A stretch of 64,000 nt of DNA from Thelephora terrestris (GCA_015956445.1 WIUZ02000008.1:868001-932000), one strand, 5' to 3'; shown: positions 1 to 10,771, counted from the stretch's first letter. Program-made: numbers and translations. The notes: a model not told the origin generated them from the letters alone.

Positions 1-1662
1 TCTTCTCCGCCGTCGACCTTCACCTCGGAGAAGATCACGAACACCGGAATAGGGCCCTCGATTTCTTCGATAGGGTCAGAGAAGATTCCACCTTTGCAAG
101 AAAGATCAAGAAGCTAAGGCTACATTGGTCGTGTGAGGAGGGCGATACTTTCGATCTCATGGCTCGTGAGTCGTGCTCTTGCCGCGCTATGGCTTCGTAT
201 TGATCATCAAGTCAGGGATATTCCGCACGGTACTTCCAGAGTTCAGTACCCTTCGAGAGTTCCAGTGGATCGGGTATCCGGAGCTACGGGCTGACATGGT
301 TCAAGCAGTCTTTGCACACCACCCGAACGTCCAGTCTCTGGGTTTGATGTGCGTTTTTACTCTATTCACACACCCCCGGCAGGCTGACCTCATTGCACGA
401 ACAGCGGGTGGCACTTCGATGCGATAGGGATATCCTCGCTCAACAACCTCCACTCCTTGACGCTGAGAGCAGAAGACGACGATGGCTTGGCAGACATGGC
501 TGAGCTCCTGACCACACTCAACGCCAACTCGTCAACTCTCACTCATCTCTGCCTCTCTGCCTACCTCGCTCGACCGCATTCTTGGGATTCAGCATTCCAA
601 TCTCCGACCATTGACAATCTCACCAGGCTCGACCTCGTGGATACGGAGATCAGCCACTACGTGCTGAGGAGGGTAGTGACGTGTTCAGAACGATTGACCC
701 ATTTGACTCTTCACGGGACGTTCGAGGATCCTCGCGGTGCTGAGGTTCTGTTCGGGGCGGACCATCTGTTGGAGGGTCGCCACACCTTTCTCCGTACCTC
801 GAATCCTTCAGGTTCCTGGTTGTGGGTCACGATGATGACATGCCCCTCCATCGAGCTGTTGTACAGTTTGTAGGTCAGAGGAAACGGCTACGAAGGCTTG
901 ACTTGGGACGATGTCCTTGGGAACTCGTCGCCATGGTATTGCCGGAACTGGATGGGCTGCGAGCAGTGAGAGTGAGGATCGGGAGAGTTGTCGAAAGCGT
1001 CATTGACGCGCTGACGGAGGCGTTGAGTGAGCATCTCGTCGCACTTCACCTATGCGCAGTCGTTGCGGATAAGCCTGTTGTGAGTTCCCCGATCTCTCCG
1101 GCTGGTGTAACCCACAGACCGACTCTCTGCTTCTCAGGAATCCTACGTGAGCTACTTCAAGAAGTTCCACTCACTTTCAGTCCTCCATCTGGACACGATA
1201 AGCATTGGCACAGAAACCATGAAGCGACCACAACCAACCATATTGAACGAGAAAGAGTTGCGGAGGGAGACCGATAAGTGGATGAACGCGGCAAAGAAGG
1301 TCGCAGCTGCCCTCCAGAGCGTGGACTTCTTAGGGTGGCAGGGGGAACGCTACGTCGTCGCCCGACGCGACAATAATTCGGATGTTGCTCACCCTACATC
1401 GCACTCTCATCATCACTCATCCACCCACCCGCCGAGCAACACGCACTTGACCCACTCTCATGGACGTTCGGGCTCGATCCAAGGGTCTATCGGTAGGCGC
1501 AGTCAGGCGTCGGCTGACACGGATATTGAGTTGAAGGAACTCCCACCTCGTCGCAGGTTGGATACTGGATTCGGAGTGGACCTAGGAGGGCCGGATGGGT
1601 GTTGGCTAGAGAGGATAGATGTTCCCATCGACTATGAGTTAGTCGGTGGAGACGATACGTGA
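1..1662 (+). CDS. LRR/F-box-like protein, 3' part, cut by window edge
   Basis: A multi-exon gene enters from the left edge. The first in-frame stretch (about 2-167) reads as a leucine-rich segment containing KIKKLRLHW, followed by a donor-like GTGAGT. Further leucine-rich blocks follow at about 230-350, 457-770 and 790-1080, with repeats such as LTRLDLVDTEIS and LRRLDLGRCPWEL. The last exon (about 1140-1662) ends in a His/Ser-rich tail and TGA. The spacing of L-x-x-L segments is typical of the F-box/LRR-like proteins expanded in Agaricomycetes, which are adaptors of SCF ubiquitin ligases when an F-box is present. No F-box is visible, because the N-terminus lies outside the window. It converges on the exchanger gene. 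Exon borders are approximate and the substrate is unknown. Confidence 0.6.
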
Positions 1663-1985
1663 AATGTGTTTGGGGCCATCCTGTTTCAATACCTCCATAG
1701 TGATACCCGTGTTCACATTTTTGTATGGATTAGTGAGGTACACATTGTAAAAACACGCGATCTTCTGGCTTCGCAAGGTGTGAAAGCAATAGCTGAGGCA
1801 CTTTGGTTCAGCCGGGTTCTGCATACTGGGATCATATTCAAACCCGCACATGGCCTACTTTAAATGAACAAACTCATCCAGTGCTACGACAGGAAACAGC
1901 ACGAGTGCTACACGTCTTTCAATGAAAAGCCATCGCTACAGAATCGAGGCCTAGAGAGACGATTGGTGAAGACAGCTATAGATAC
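1663..1985. other. Convergent intergenic spacer
   Basis: 323 bp between the 3' ends of two converging genes. I see no gene, repeat or RNA structure in it. It presumably holds the two poly(A) regions. Confidence 0.5.
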
Positions 1986-4330
1986 CTACAACCCTCCACT
2001 GTGGGACCCATGCCCTTCACTATCCCTCCTCAACATCGGGCTTGAAAGGCCCCTCTCGAACCTCGCCTCATCCCTTATCGCCGGGCTCACCGGGCTCCTC
2101 CCCACATGTCCAGGAGTGCCTCTACCTCCTCCACCGAGATCGACCTCATCTCCTTCCTCTCCCTCATCCCCAGAATCCATCGGCGAATTCGCAAACGGAC
2201 TTCCTAACCCTGAATGTTGACTCCTCCGAGCTCTCCGAGCGTGGAACGTCCGACTAGCTGTCGCGTTTGAGAATAACGGGAGAAGATACCTCTCGTCGAG
2301 CTCCTGGAACCATTTTCCTTCTTCCACAACTGGAACAACCCCCTCGCCGCCACCGCTCCCTCTACGTCCTCTCGATTGACCTATCGAATCCGGATTCGTG
2401 TTTGAGCCTCCCGCAGTTTGTTCGGGCCCATGTTGGACGTTGGTTGTGGCCATCGGCAGGACTTCTCCATCCGAATCGTAAGATTCTGACGATGCTGCAG
2501 AGAAGACGTTTTGAGTCCCACCCGGAGTCGCTGTGGATTGTTGGTGTTGATATTGGTGATTGTAGGTTCGTGGTCCATGTCCGTAGTGTAGCCCGATCCT
2601 GCTCGCGCCGCGTTGTGGTGAATAGAACCCCCCAGACGAACGCCTGCTCCCCGAGCCCCTCCCACCATTCCTACCATACCATGCAGGGAGGGAAGTGAAC
2701 TCTTCGTCGCTGGAACTCGCAGTTTCGTCTTCTACTCCAGTTCTGATACCCAAGACCTCCAGCATGTGAGCGGTTGTCCCGCCGAACAGCACGACGGTGA
2801 GGACGACAACAACCAGCACCGTCGTCCTGAGAGGTTGGGCGTTGTCTCCGGGAAATCCAGCTGCGAGCGCAACACCGACCGCTCCCCTTAACCCCGCCCA
2901 AAACAACATCATTTGATACGAATGTGGGATCTCTTCAGTCCTCTGTCCCCTCGCGTGCTTATGGAAGAAGTTGATCATCTCGGAAAGAGGGAAGACAGCG
3001 GCATATCGGGTGAACGTAACGGCCACCAATGTGACGACGATGAAAAGAGGTTTCACGTAGTGGGTGACGGGCTCTGAGGAAGGTGCGCTCGTGAAGAGTG
3101 ACAGGCCGAGGTAGACGAATATGAAGTTCTCCGTGAGCTGAGCGAGGGTGGAAAATATATATTTGGTCGCGCGCTGGGTCCTTCGGGACATGGTATGGTA
3201 GGCGTAATGCTTGAGGGTGATTCCGCAGAAAAGGAGAGAGACGATGCCGGACATGCTGAGACCATTTGAGAGGAAGTAGCTCGTGTATGCGGCTAACGCA
3301 ACAAGACAGGTCTCGATGTGTGGGTAATGGTTGAGCGACGAGTGCTTCAGAAGAAGTGAGACGCCGAGTCCGAAAGCGACCCCAAGTGCCATAGAAACGC
3401 CAAAGGTGACCAAGAAAATGCCGATTCCATGGAAGATGGACAGTACGTGTATCTCAGAGCCGTGAAACTTGGTCAAAGTCCTGTGTACTTCGTTCAAAAC
3501 TGCGGCACCGCTTCTTCAGATTTACGAGAGGTACTCACTCGTACATGACGATGCTGACGGCGTCGTTAAGTAAACTCTCCCCAAAGATGATGGTGTAGAG
3601 TTTGGGGTCGACCTTATATTGGTTGAAGATAGCGAGGATGGTGACCGGATCCGTGGCTGATAGGGTAGAGCCGAAGACGAGACACTCTATCAGTCCCAAA
3701 TCAAGCGATTCTAAGCCAAGCATGGACCAAATGTACACGAGAATCCTGTTCTGTGAGTGGTAAGCAGGTGGGTGGTGTTGGGGCCATTGTTGGCACGCAC
3801 CCCACGCCGACGGCTGATATGAACGTTCCGAAAAACGCGAACGTCAATATCGATCCGAAGTTTCGAAAGAAGTTTTCCTGGACGGGAGACAAGTCAGGGC
3901 TGCGGGTAACGGAGGAGAGCCAAGTGAACGTACTTGCTTCAGTTCATAACCGGAGTTGAGGATAATCGGTGGAAGAAGCAGATTGAAGAACAGGGTGTGT
4001 TTGAATGTCTGGGGTAGTGGGGTAAGTCAAATCGAACGGAGCGAGGAGCGGCTCACATACCAGCATCTCCTTGATCATGTTTCCCGGTGCCAGCCTAACG
4101 ATGAGACCGACAAACATTCCGGCGAATATCGACACCAGCGTTTCATGGATCACACGGATTCGTTTGATTTGGAGGTAATAGGAGGTCCAGAGGGAGATGA
4201 TGAGGAGAAGGCAAACGAGGAAGAGAGACCAGGATGAGTAGTATTCTTCTTCTTCAGCCACGGGTTTGTCCGTTGGGACTGTAGTTGCCCAGACGTGGAC
4301 GTGCGTCGGAGAGAGTTGAGATCCATCCAT
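1986..4330 (-). CDS. Na+(K+)/H+ exchanger of the NHX/CPA1 family
   Basis: Five exons are readable: 4330-4061, 4008-3934, 3877-3801, 3745-3539 and 3480-1986, separated by canonical 52-58 nt introns. The start is the ATG at 4330 ([14 protein letters not shown]). The protein has about a dozen membrane segments. Diagnostic motifs are the [17 protein letters not shown] amiloride-site helix, [35 protein letters not shown], and [13 protein letters not shown] near the end of the transport domain. The ND pair in ESLLNDA is the ion-binding/proton-exchange site known for CPA1 exchangers. A long hydrophilic Ser/Gly-rich tail of about 230 residues follows, as expected for fungal endosomal/vacuolar NHX proteins, where it is cytosolic and regulatory. 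Expected role: exchange of luminal H+ for cytosolic Na+/K+, giving salt tolerance and luminal pH control. A tandem 38-bp repeat lies upstream. Confidence 0.93.
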
Positions 4331-4547
4331 TCTTCTGGCGCGTCTTTGGTGGCCGTGAGCGTGGGTCGGCTACCAATGTTGTCGATGACGAGGAGACGGA
4401 AGCGAGCTGATCGCAAGCGCTCAGCGATCTGTCGCCGTCGCGCAGTAGCCGACGGCCTGCTCTCAAGCAACACGAAATACTCGTGTAGGGGTGGTTAAGC
4501 ACAGCAGCGGCTGAAGCTTGAAGCCGTAGTTGCCGGTGAGCTAAACC

Positions 4548-4623
4548 GTTGACAGTCTTGCATTTCAGTATCTTCCAGCGAGAACGTTGACAGTCTTGCA
4601 TTTCACTGTCTCCCAGCGAGAAA
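4548..4623. repeat. Tandem 38-bp duplication upstream of the exchanger
   Basis: Two adjacent copies of a 38-bp unit starting GTTGACAGTCTTGCATTTCA and ending CCAGCGAGAA, with a few mismatches (4548-4585, 4586-4623). They lie 218-293 bp upstream of the exchanger ATG, in its promoter or 5'-UTR region. No known factor site is recognised. Confidence 0.85.
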
Positions 4624-4914
4624 TATACATCCACATCCGTTCATCTCCCAGGTTCTCCCCCTATCCATCGTCTGAAGTCGACAACCAATAGAAGACTAGT
4701 TGTAGAGGTTTCACACATTGAAAGTTGCAACTGCTGACAGGACCCCCGAATATATACAGGTGGGGATATTCCCGCAGAAAATATTTCGGACAGTCGAACT
4801 TGAGCGCTACCGTGGTACATCGAGACATTGCCATCTCCCAGGACTCCGGAAAATGAGAGAGGTTCGTCAATTCCCCAAGTAGATCTGACGGTCGGTCCCT
4901 CCCAGTCTGGAGCA

Positions 4915-4973
4915 TACAGTCGAATAGCTCTAACTGCATGACATCGGTCGCACGAAAATCCTATGCATTTAGA
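4915..4973. repeat. Left inverted end of the DIRS-like element
   Basis: The first 25 bases (TACAGTCGAATAGCTCTAAC and onward) match the reverse complement of 10539-10563 with one mismatch. A weaker match continues to an AAATCCTATGCAT block. Confidence 0.75.
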
Positions 4974-5295
4974 CAATTTATGCAGGGACAACGCGTGTGA
5001 CAAATACGTAACGTGTTGTGACTAACTCAAATGCGTGACCAACAAACCACAAGTCTTTGCGGTCGCTCTCGTGACCCAATGATTAGAGAGCCAAACATCA
5101 ATATATATTTGTAATGATGACATGGTAGAATGAGGAGTAGAGTGAGTAAACTGGGCGAAAGCCCTCGGGCTTCCAGGCCGAGGGAACCGGGTCTTCGAGA
5201 TCAGCTGCGTCACCCAAAGGTTAGGAGGTCTGTCGACGCGTGAGTCAGCTGTGGCTCGACGCCCGAGTTCCAGTCGAGAGGGCTTCGTCACTTAC

Positions 5296-7092
5296 TCAAC
5301 GAATGGGCGGCATGGCGTATCGCACAAAGGAGTCGTAGGCATTTGGGTTGGCTTGGATGTATGGGGCCATTATTTGAGCGTGTTTTCGTAGGTAGCCCCT
5401 GAACGCTTCACTTTGCCATCTGCCTTTGGCTTTGACGACATCAAAAGGCACTCCTCGCAGTAGATATTCCAGGGTTGAGCCGATTCGGATGCCGTGGCCA
5501 GAGAGCTTAGGTAGGTCCTTGCTTGTGACAATTTGGTTGATTCTGGTAAGGAAGATGGAACGTGTCATTGGGCGCAGTTTGTCGCCTTGTTTGTGGGAGA
5601 AGAGATGGCTGTCGGGAGGGGGGGCGTTGACTCTGATGTGGTTCTTCAAGGCGGTCAGCGGATCCGTGATTCCATCCTGCCTGGCCCAGAAGATCTCTTC
5701 TCCTTTCTCCTTTGCGACCTTAGTCCAGGGGATGAAGATGGTTGTTTGCTTCAGCTGGTTTCTATCCGGGATGTCGAACTTGATGTCAGAGGGTTTGACA
5801 TGAATAGAGGGGTCGAAGCCGTCGAGTTTGCGGACCGTGACTTCTCCCAGTCTGGCTGTGCCCCAGAAGGCGGTGGTGAGGCAGGCGAGAACCGCAGCGT
5901 CCTTCGAGTCGTTGGGGTCAAGGGCCTCACAGATCTTTGTGACATAATCCATGGTCCAGGCTTCCTTCTTCTTTTTCTTCGACTCTCTGGGTGCCCGCTT
6001 GTTGCCCGCTTCGAGAAGCGCTCTTATTTCGATCTCATTCACTTTCCATTCGATTCCGTGGATGATGTGCCAAGCGCGCACGCCATAGACGTAGTTTCTA
6101 ATTGCACTGCCTCCGTATGTTCCAATTAGCAGAGATATGAAGGAGGCGAGGACCGTTGAGTGAGCTGGGGCCCTGTGGCCTTCCTCTATTTCCTTGAGTT
6201 CGCAAAAATAGTGAAATGCGTACAGGCCTGCGCCGTAAACGCCTCTCGTGCTCGGGGCGTAGGCTTCGTCGAGGACGTCTTTGATCCTGGCCAGGTCTTC
6301 TTCGTCTATGTTCATCGGGGAGCCTTTTTCGTCTAGGGCGTGGCGTGGGTTTGGTGGCTTCCAGAGACGAAGTCGGTCTACCGACCTGCAGGCGGGGCGT
6401 AGTGGGGAGGGTTTTAAGGAGGGGAGTGAGAGATCATTTACGACGTTTGCAAGGAGTTCGGATGAGCGGGCGGCAGAGGACTTAAAGAGGGCCTCGAGCA
6501 GACGTGGGCGTTTCGTTTGTCTCGCCGGCTTGGTCGTCGGCGCAAGCGTTCGCTTGTTGCCGACGCCAGCGCTCTGTGTAGGACAGGTGCTCTTTTGGTT
6601 GTTGAGGAAGGCCGTCAGGAGGATGGCGCTCGCAGGGTTGGAGGGGAGAGTCGAAGTCGATGACGAAGTTCCTGATTTCTTCTGGGATCTCGATTGGTGG
6701 TAGGAGGAGGTGTCTTGGGGGGTACGCTCCCCTGGAGGGTCCATCTGCAGGGTTGTTGGAGGTGTGTATGTATCTGGTCGTGAGGATTGAGTTGTGCTCC
6801 TCCAGTAGCTTGTGAATCCTGCGGAAGATTCGGTTCGTTTCAGCATTTCTGCTTCTGCCGGCCCACCATCCTTCGACAATTCCCGTGTTGTCACCGAAGA
6901 TTTTGATTCCGGGGCACGGCTGATACTTGAGAATAGTTCGGACGAGTAGCTCCATGCCCACTGCTTCTGCCCAGCCGATGTCCCGCCCTGCTGTTTTCCA
7001 CCCGGGTAAGAGTCTCCAGGCGCGCCATTTGTTGCCGAGAGTGATGCCGATCCCAGTCGACGAGCTAGCATCGGAACACCCCCCGACGTCAT
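5296..7092 (-). CDS. Tyrosine recombinase of the DIRS-like element
   Basis: A 598-residue frame. A low-complexity Ser/Thr/Pro-rich N-terminal third precedes a SAM-like core-binding region (about residues 265-365) and the catalytic domain (about 380-590). Visible catalytic features are TARLGE (first Arg), the HGIR box (HxxR), GRW with a following YLRKH, and a late Tyr in APYIQ. In this order the recombinase inserts a circular DNA intermediate without target duplication. The N-terminal part overlaps the RNase H end of the neighbouring frame, a layout known in the family. Confidence 0.85.
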   Translation of the reverse strand: MTSGGVPMLARRLGSASLSATNGAPGDSYPGGKQQGGTSAGQKQWAWSYSSELFSSISRAPESKSSVTTRELSKDGGPAEAEMLKRTESSAGFTSYWRSTTQSSRPDTYTPPTTLQMDPPGERTPQDTSSYHQSRSQKKSGTSSSTSTLPSNPASAILLTAFLNNQKSTCPTQSAGVGNKRTLAPTTKPARQTKRPRLLEALFKSSAARSSELLANVVNDLSLPSLKPSPLRPACRSVDRLRLWKPPNPRHALDEKGSPMNIDEEDLARIKDVLDEAYAPSTRGVYGAGLYAFHYFCELKEIEEGHRAPAHSTVLASFISLLIGTYGGSAIRNYVYGVRAWHIIHGIEWKVNEIEIRALLEAGNKRAPRESKKKKKEAWTMDYVTKICEALDPNDSKDAAVLACLTTAFWGTARLGEVTVRKLDGFDPSIHVKPSDIKFDIPDRNQLKQTTIFIPWTKVAKEKGEEIFWARQDGITDPLTALKNHIRVNAPPPDSHLFSHKQGDKLRPMTRSIFLTRINQIVTSKDLPKLSGHGIRIGSTLEYLLRGVPFDVVKAKGRWQSEAFRGYLRKHAQIMAPYIQANPNAYDSFVRYAMPPIR

Positions 7093-8896
7093 GGAACTGC
7101 CGGTTGCCTGGGATTTCTCGGGAGAGGGAAGGTTGTGAGAGACGTTCTTGCCACCAGGTTAGGTCGTCGTTAAGGTGCTTGGGAGGGTGTCGAGGAGTGA
7201 ACGGACGCTCGTGACACGTCGCCATCATTTTTTCGAGGGTGGTTAGGTAAGCTCTACCTTGAGGCACCACATGGCAGGCGTAGAGCAGCTTTCCGTACAA
7301 TTTGCGAGCATCTTCAAGGTTGTGGGTTGGTCGGCTTTTCCATTCTGTGATGGCCTTAGAGTATTTCACTTTTTTCGTGTCTGGCAGCGCTACCGTCTTT
7401 TCCTCTAAGTCCCAGGCTAGACCTGCGAAGACGACCACTGAGCTGAAGGGTGTGTCTTTTGAGATTTCCCAAGGTATTCCCAGTGGCGCAGTGATTTCGT
7501 TGATTTCTTCAAAGCTGTATGGGTAGACGAGGCCATTCTCTTGGTACTCCCCAATGTCTAGTATTGGGCAAGATAAATCTTCGGCAAAATGTTCCATTCC
7601 TAGGTCTGCACGAGCTTTCCCTTTGTACCATAGGCGTCCACCTGTTTGTTGCCTGCCTCCGTTGTCGAGAATGATGCGTCGGCCACTGCTTCTCGCGACG
7701 TTGTATTGCGGGATTTTTTCTCGTGGGATTCTGACGAATAAGAAGTCGTCTACCCATTTTAGGATTGGGCCGATTCCCCTTGCTCGCATTACATCTGCCA
7801 GCGCGTCTCCGAAGAGGCCAAATAGTCCGCCTGCCGTAGCTCCTCCGAAGCAGTTACTCGTGTTGAGTGCGAATAAGGATGGGTCGTTTGAGATCCGAAC
7901 TACGACCCCGGCCCATTGGCTTTCGTGTAAGGGAATTATCCGGTACGCTTCTGCTATGTCTCGAGTAGCCGCTTGCGCGCCGTGCGGGAGCCCTTGGATG
8001 AGTGTGCACATGGTCCGGAAGGTGCCCCAAGTGCATGGGAAGTCATCTGAGTTTAGCTGGGAGTTGATTGAGGGGATGGGGAGGTTTGTATGGGGGTAGG
8101 ATAGATTCTGGATGAGGCGATATTTACCAGGCTTTCCAGCCTTAGGAACGAGCGACAGCGGAGAAGATTGGAAGGGGCCTAAGTATCTTCCTTTATTAAA
8201 TTCTGATTGTATTATATCATGGAAAGCGTCTGATAAATCTTCCGTAGAATGTTTATTAAGTGGGATGAAGGAGTGATATATTCGTGGGATGCCTGCGAAG
8301 GCGCCGTGTCGTATGAACTTGGGTATCAGCGGGTACTTTGACAGGAGATGTGATGAGGCGAGGGCGCTATGCCACTGATCAGCGGCGAGCGGTGTGAGAG
8401 GGGTTTGCCTTCTCTGCAAGATGGCATTCCTGAGCACCGTGAGACGACTCGCCACATCCCGAGCACTCGTGGATGTGACGAGAGGCTTTTTCGGTGCAAC
8501 CAACGGTTTGATTCCAGTTGATGCAGAGGGCTTGACCAGCCTTGTCAATGAGGCGGCCGTCTTCCGATCTGGTGCATCGGGATTTGTGTGCTTCGTCCCA
8601 GAGGGTGGGAGCCTGACACTGCCTGATGGGCATGTCGTGTTTCTTGCGGCTGAGGCATACTGGGCACGCGGGGAGGGTTGACGTCTCCGGTTCGTAGCCG
8701 CGCTTCCGAAATGTTCGGTTTGGACGTTTGTCCTTCGGGGACCTTGATCTCGAGGATCTCGTTCTACCCGAGCCTCAGTCTCGTCGCGGTGCTCGACCCC
8801 TATCCCTATAACCATCATGCGAACCATACGTGTCCCTGTTAGCCATGATCTCCACCTGTGGAAGGGTGGTATCAGCCAGGGTACGAAGGTTGACAT
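6482..8896 (-). CDS. Reverse transcriptase-RNase H of the DIRS-like element
   Basis: An 804-residue frame. Reverse transcriptase motifs run from KAGKPGKYRLIQNLSYP through ATRDIAEAYRIIPL to the active-site loop WVDDFLF. The RNase H domain shows the acidic residues of GGCSDASSSTGIGITL, WAEAVGMELL and FGDNTGIVEGW, and ends with NNPADGPSRG, a block typical of DIRS-order RNase H. A Cys/His cluster resembling a zinc knuckle is visible near 8450-8550 in an alternative frame. The product would copy element RNA into DNA and degrade the RNA strand. Confidence 0.87.
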   Translation of the reverse strand: MSTFVPWLIPPFHRWRSWLTGTRMVRMMVIGIGVEHRDETEARVERDPRDQGPRRTNVQTEHFGSAATNRRRQPSPRAQYASAARNTTCPSGSVRLPPSGTKHTNPDAPDRKTAASLTRLVKPSASTGIKPLVAPKKPLVTSTSARDVASRLTVLRNAILQRRQTPLTPLAADQWHSALASSHLLSKYPLIPKFIRHGAFAGIPRIYHSFIPLNKHSTEDLSDAFHDIIQSEFNKGRYLGPFQSSPLSLVPKAGKPGKYRLIQNLSYPHTNLPIPSINSQLNSDDFPCTWGTFRTMCTLIQGLPHGAQAATRDIAEAYRIIPLHESQWAGVVVRISNDPSLFALNTSNCFGGATAGGLFGLFGDALADVMRARGIGPILKWVDDFLFVRIPREKIPQYNVARSSGRRIILDNGGRQQTGGRLWYKGKARADLGMEHFAEDLSCPILDIGEYQENGLVYPYSFEEINEITAPLGIPWEISKDTPFSSVVVFAGLAWDLEEKTVALPDTKKVKYSKAITEWKSRPTHNLEDARKLYGKLLYACHVVPQGRAYLTTLEKMMATCHERPFTPRHPPKHLNDDLTWWQERLSQPSLSREIPGNRQFHDVGGCSDASSSTGIGITLGNKWRAWRLLPGWKTAGRDIGWAEAVGMELLVRTILKYQPCPGIKIFGDNTGIVEGWWAGRSRNAETNRIFRRIHKLLEEHNSILTTRYIHTSNNPADGPSRGAYPPRHLLLPPIEIPEEIRNFVIDFDSPLQPCERHPPDGLPQQPKEHLSYTERWRRQQANACADDQAGETNETPTSARGPL

Positions 8897-9842
8897 GGGG
8901 TGGTGGGCGTTGCATGGTGGGGGAGACGTAGGAGGACACGAGGTAGTTGCGTTGCGTTGCGTAGCGTTGCAGAAGTGGGGGGGGGGGGGGATTGGAGTGC
9001 GCGTAGGGTTGATTCGTTAGCTGAAGATTCCTCTGCGACCGGCATTGGGAGAGGCGGCTTACCTGTCTCTGAAGCGCTTCGTGATCGTGGTCTCTGATCT
9101 GATTCTCGAGGTCGGTGAGTAGGTTTTGGTTGATGCGGCTGGGGTTAAAGGGCTTGTCTCCAGCTTTCAGCATTTCGTGCCACTGCCTGCGGACTACTGC
9201 ATGGTAGAGGATCAGTGCTCTTGGGTTCTTGCCATCCGCCTTAAGGCTTTCAAGGTTGATGTAGAATTCGGCGAACGACTGCGTGCTTCCCTGGGGCCAG
9301 CCAGCTTGATTTGCGGTAGCGATGAAGGTGTGCCTTGCGGTCATGAGCTGTTCCCAGGTTAAGTGTTCGTCTATGATGGCTTTCTTGGAGGGTTTGGCGG
9401 AGTCGACCGGCTGGAAGGTGACGCCCGTTTCGGTGTTGAGTATGCTAAAGGCTGCGGACGCGGTGGGGATGGCCTGGCTTCCTTCCTTGCATCCCTCTGT
9501 GGTAAAGTACCAGAGGTCGATGTATTCCATTGCTTTGATCTTATTGATCGCGAACCTGAGGGGTCTATTGGGAACTTTGTCGCCGATCATTGCATCTTGA
9601 TCGAGGTCCGGAAAGGTTGTCTTCTCCATCGCGGGAGGTTGTTGGCCAGGCACGGGAGAGGAAGGGGGAAGTGGTTGTGGTGGGGGTTGAGCCTCTTCTA
9701 AAAGATTCTGAAGAGCGTTGTTCCACATTGTTTCCAATCTTGCAGCGGCTTCGTCGGCAGAGCATTGGAGGCGGTCCATTATTGTCTGTCTCATTTGCTC
9801 AAGGCCTTCGCCATTCAGAGGTACGTTTGCCGGCTCCGGCAT
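8775..9842 (-). CDS. Gag-like protein of the DIRS-like element
   Basis: A 355-residue frame at the 5' end of the element, starting MPEPANVPLNGEGLEQ. It has a helical N-terminal stretch, a Pro/Gln-rich linker, and a middle domain with hydrophobic positions in ALILYHAVVRRQWHEML. It has no enzymatic motif. Its position upstream of the reverse transcriptase and its short overlap with that frame point to a nucleocapsid-type role. Assignment rests on context more than on sequence. Confidence 0.6.
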   Translation of the reverse strand: MPEPANVPLNGEGLEQMRQTIMDRLQCSADEAAARLETMWNNALQNLLEEAQPPPQPLPPSSPVPGQQPPAMEKTTFPDLDQDAMIGDKVPNRPLRFAINKIKAMEYIDLWYFTTEGCKEGSQAIPTASAAFSILNTETGVTFQPVDSAKPSKKAIIDEHLTWEQLMTARHTFIATANQAGWPQGSTQSFAEFYINLESLKADGKNPRALILYHAVVRRQWHEMLKAGDKPFNPSRINQNLLTDLENQIRDHDHEALQRQVSRLSQCRSQRNLQLTNQPYAHSNPPPPPLLQRYATQRNYLVSSYVSPTMQRPPPHVNLRTLADTTLPQVEIMANRDTYGSHDGYRDRGRAPRRD

Positions 9843-10504
9843 GCCTTGGAACTAAGACTTGTTGCCAGGAGGCTGATGTGTAACGGGGTAGTTTCGGGGA
9901 AGACGAGGATTGATTGGTGCGGCGTGAGAAGGAATTATGAGGAACGACTGAGGTGAGAGTTTGGGTGGAGTGAAACGGAATGAAAAGGTGTTGGAAACGG
10001 AGGTTTGAACGAAGAAAAGAAAACTGAGGATGGCGAAGGAGAGGAACGGAGAGCAATGAGATGGTGGTGTTCTCGGAAGAGAGACACGTGCCGGATCACA
10101 TTCCGCGGCGCAAAGACATTACTCTCTTGCTTCGATCGTGCCTCCCTCCGCCGAGACTGCCAATCCAGCATTCTACATCTCGTCGTGTAATTTCACCTTG
10201 TGCCAGCAGCTTTGAGGGCAGGGCCCCTTAAGTTATGGTTGGGAAATTTAGGGCGAACGGCTAATTTTGTTTATTTATTCAATTGCATAGTCGCTTTTGC
10301 ATTGTTCCAACTTGCCACCTGGTCCCGGTCATTGTATATCTCTTCCACTAGTAAAAATGACAGCGTGGTCTGATGTCAGATGGTTGTAAGCGAGGTGGCC
10401 TACCTGCATAAATGGCTGACAGAAGGCATCTCAAGGTCTATGCATTATGCATTATGCATTATTTCTAAGCGCCCCCCTGTACCACCATTGTTCTGGCCGA
10501 AATC
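9843..10504. other. Non-coding 5' region of the DIRS-like element
   Basis: Lies between the gag-like start and the right inverted end. It has no convincing coding frame. A triple repeat of ATGCATT units sits at 10440-10463. It presumably holds promoter and leader. Confidence 0.5.
10440..10463. repeat. Short tandem ATGCATT repeat
   Basis: Three adjacent copies of an 8-mer (GCATTATG type) followed by TTTCTAAG. Further isolated ATGCAT/TGCATA words lie nearer the element end. Confidence 0.8.
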
Positions 10505-10563
10505 CGATGCATTTTAGGATTTATGCAATAAGATACTATGCAATTAGAGCTATTCGACTGTAC
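10505..10563. repeat. Right inverted end of the DIRS-like element
   Basis: Reverse complement of the left end. The block TTAGAGCTATTCGACTGTA ends at 10563. Confidence 0.75.
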
Positions 10564-10771
10564 TTGCCCAAGCAAACAACAGATTCTAGGGTCTCTCGGA
10601 ATGATCACCGTTCAAGTCGACATAAATGCCTACGGGGTCAGCCCCATTTCAATGCTCAAGAAGTGTAAATTCCTTTTTATTCATACAATGACATTAAAAA
10701 TCGTGTAGCGTTCGTCAAGAAATATCACCAAGAATTCAAAAATCGTCCAGCGAGACCTCCGTGCTTCATTT

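Larger units (their letters stand above)
4915..10563 (-). mobile_element. DIRS/Ngaro-like tyrosine-recombinase retroelement
   Basis: A retroelement of about 5.65 kb on the minus strand. In order it has a gag-like frame, reverse transcriptase with RNase H, and a tyrosine recombinase. The gene order, and the use of a tyrosine recombinase instead of a DDE integrase, identify the DIRS order; the gag - RT/RH - YR layout resembles Ngaro-type elements known in basidiomycetes. The outer ends are inverted repeats: TACAGTCGAATAGCTCTAA at 4915 is mirrored at 10563, and weaker similarity extends to about 60 bp. Inverted ends fit DIRS-type structure better than the split direct repeats of classical Ngaro, so the subfamily is open. 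All three frames are long and open and overlap as is usual for the order, so the copy looks whole and fairly recent. Confidence 0.8.

Noticed and set aside
4641-5003. 120-codon frame upstream of the DIRS-like element
   Set aside because: No motif and no splice support; it crosses the element's left end.
5426-6129. Plus-strand frames of 125-198 codons
   Set aside because: Antisense shadows of the tyrosine-recombinase frame.
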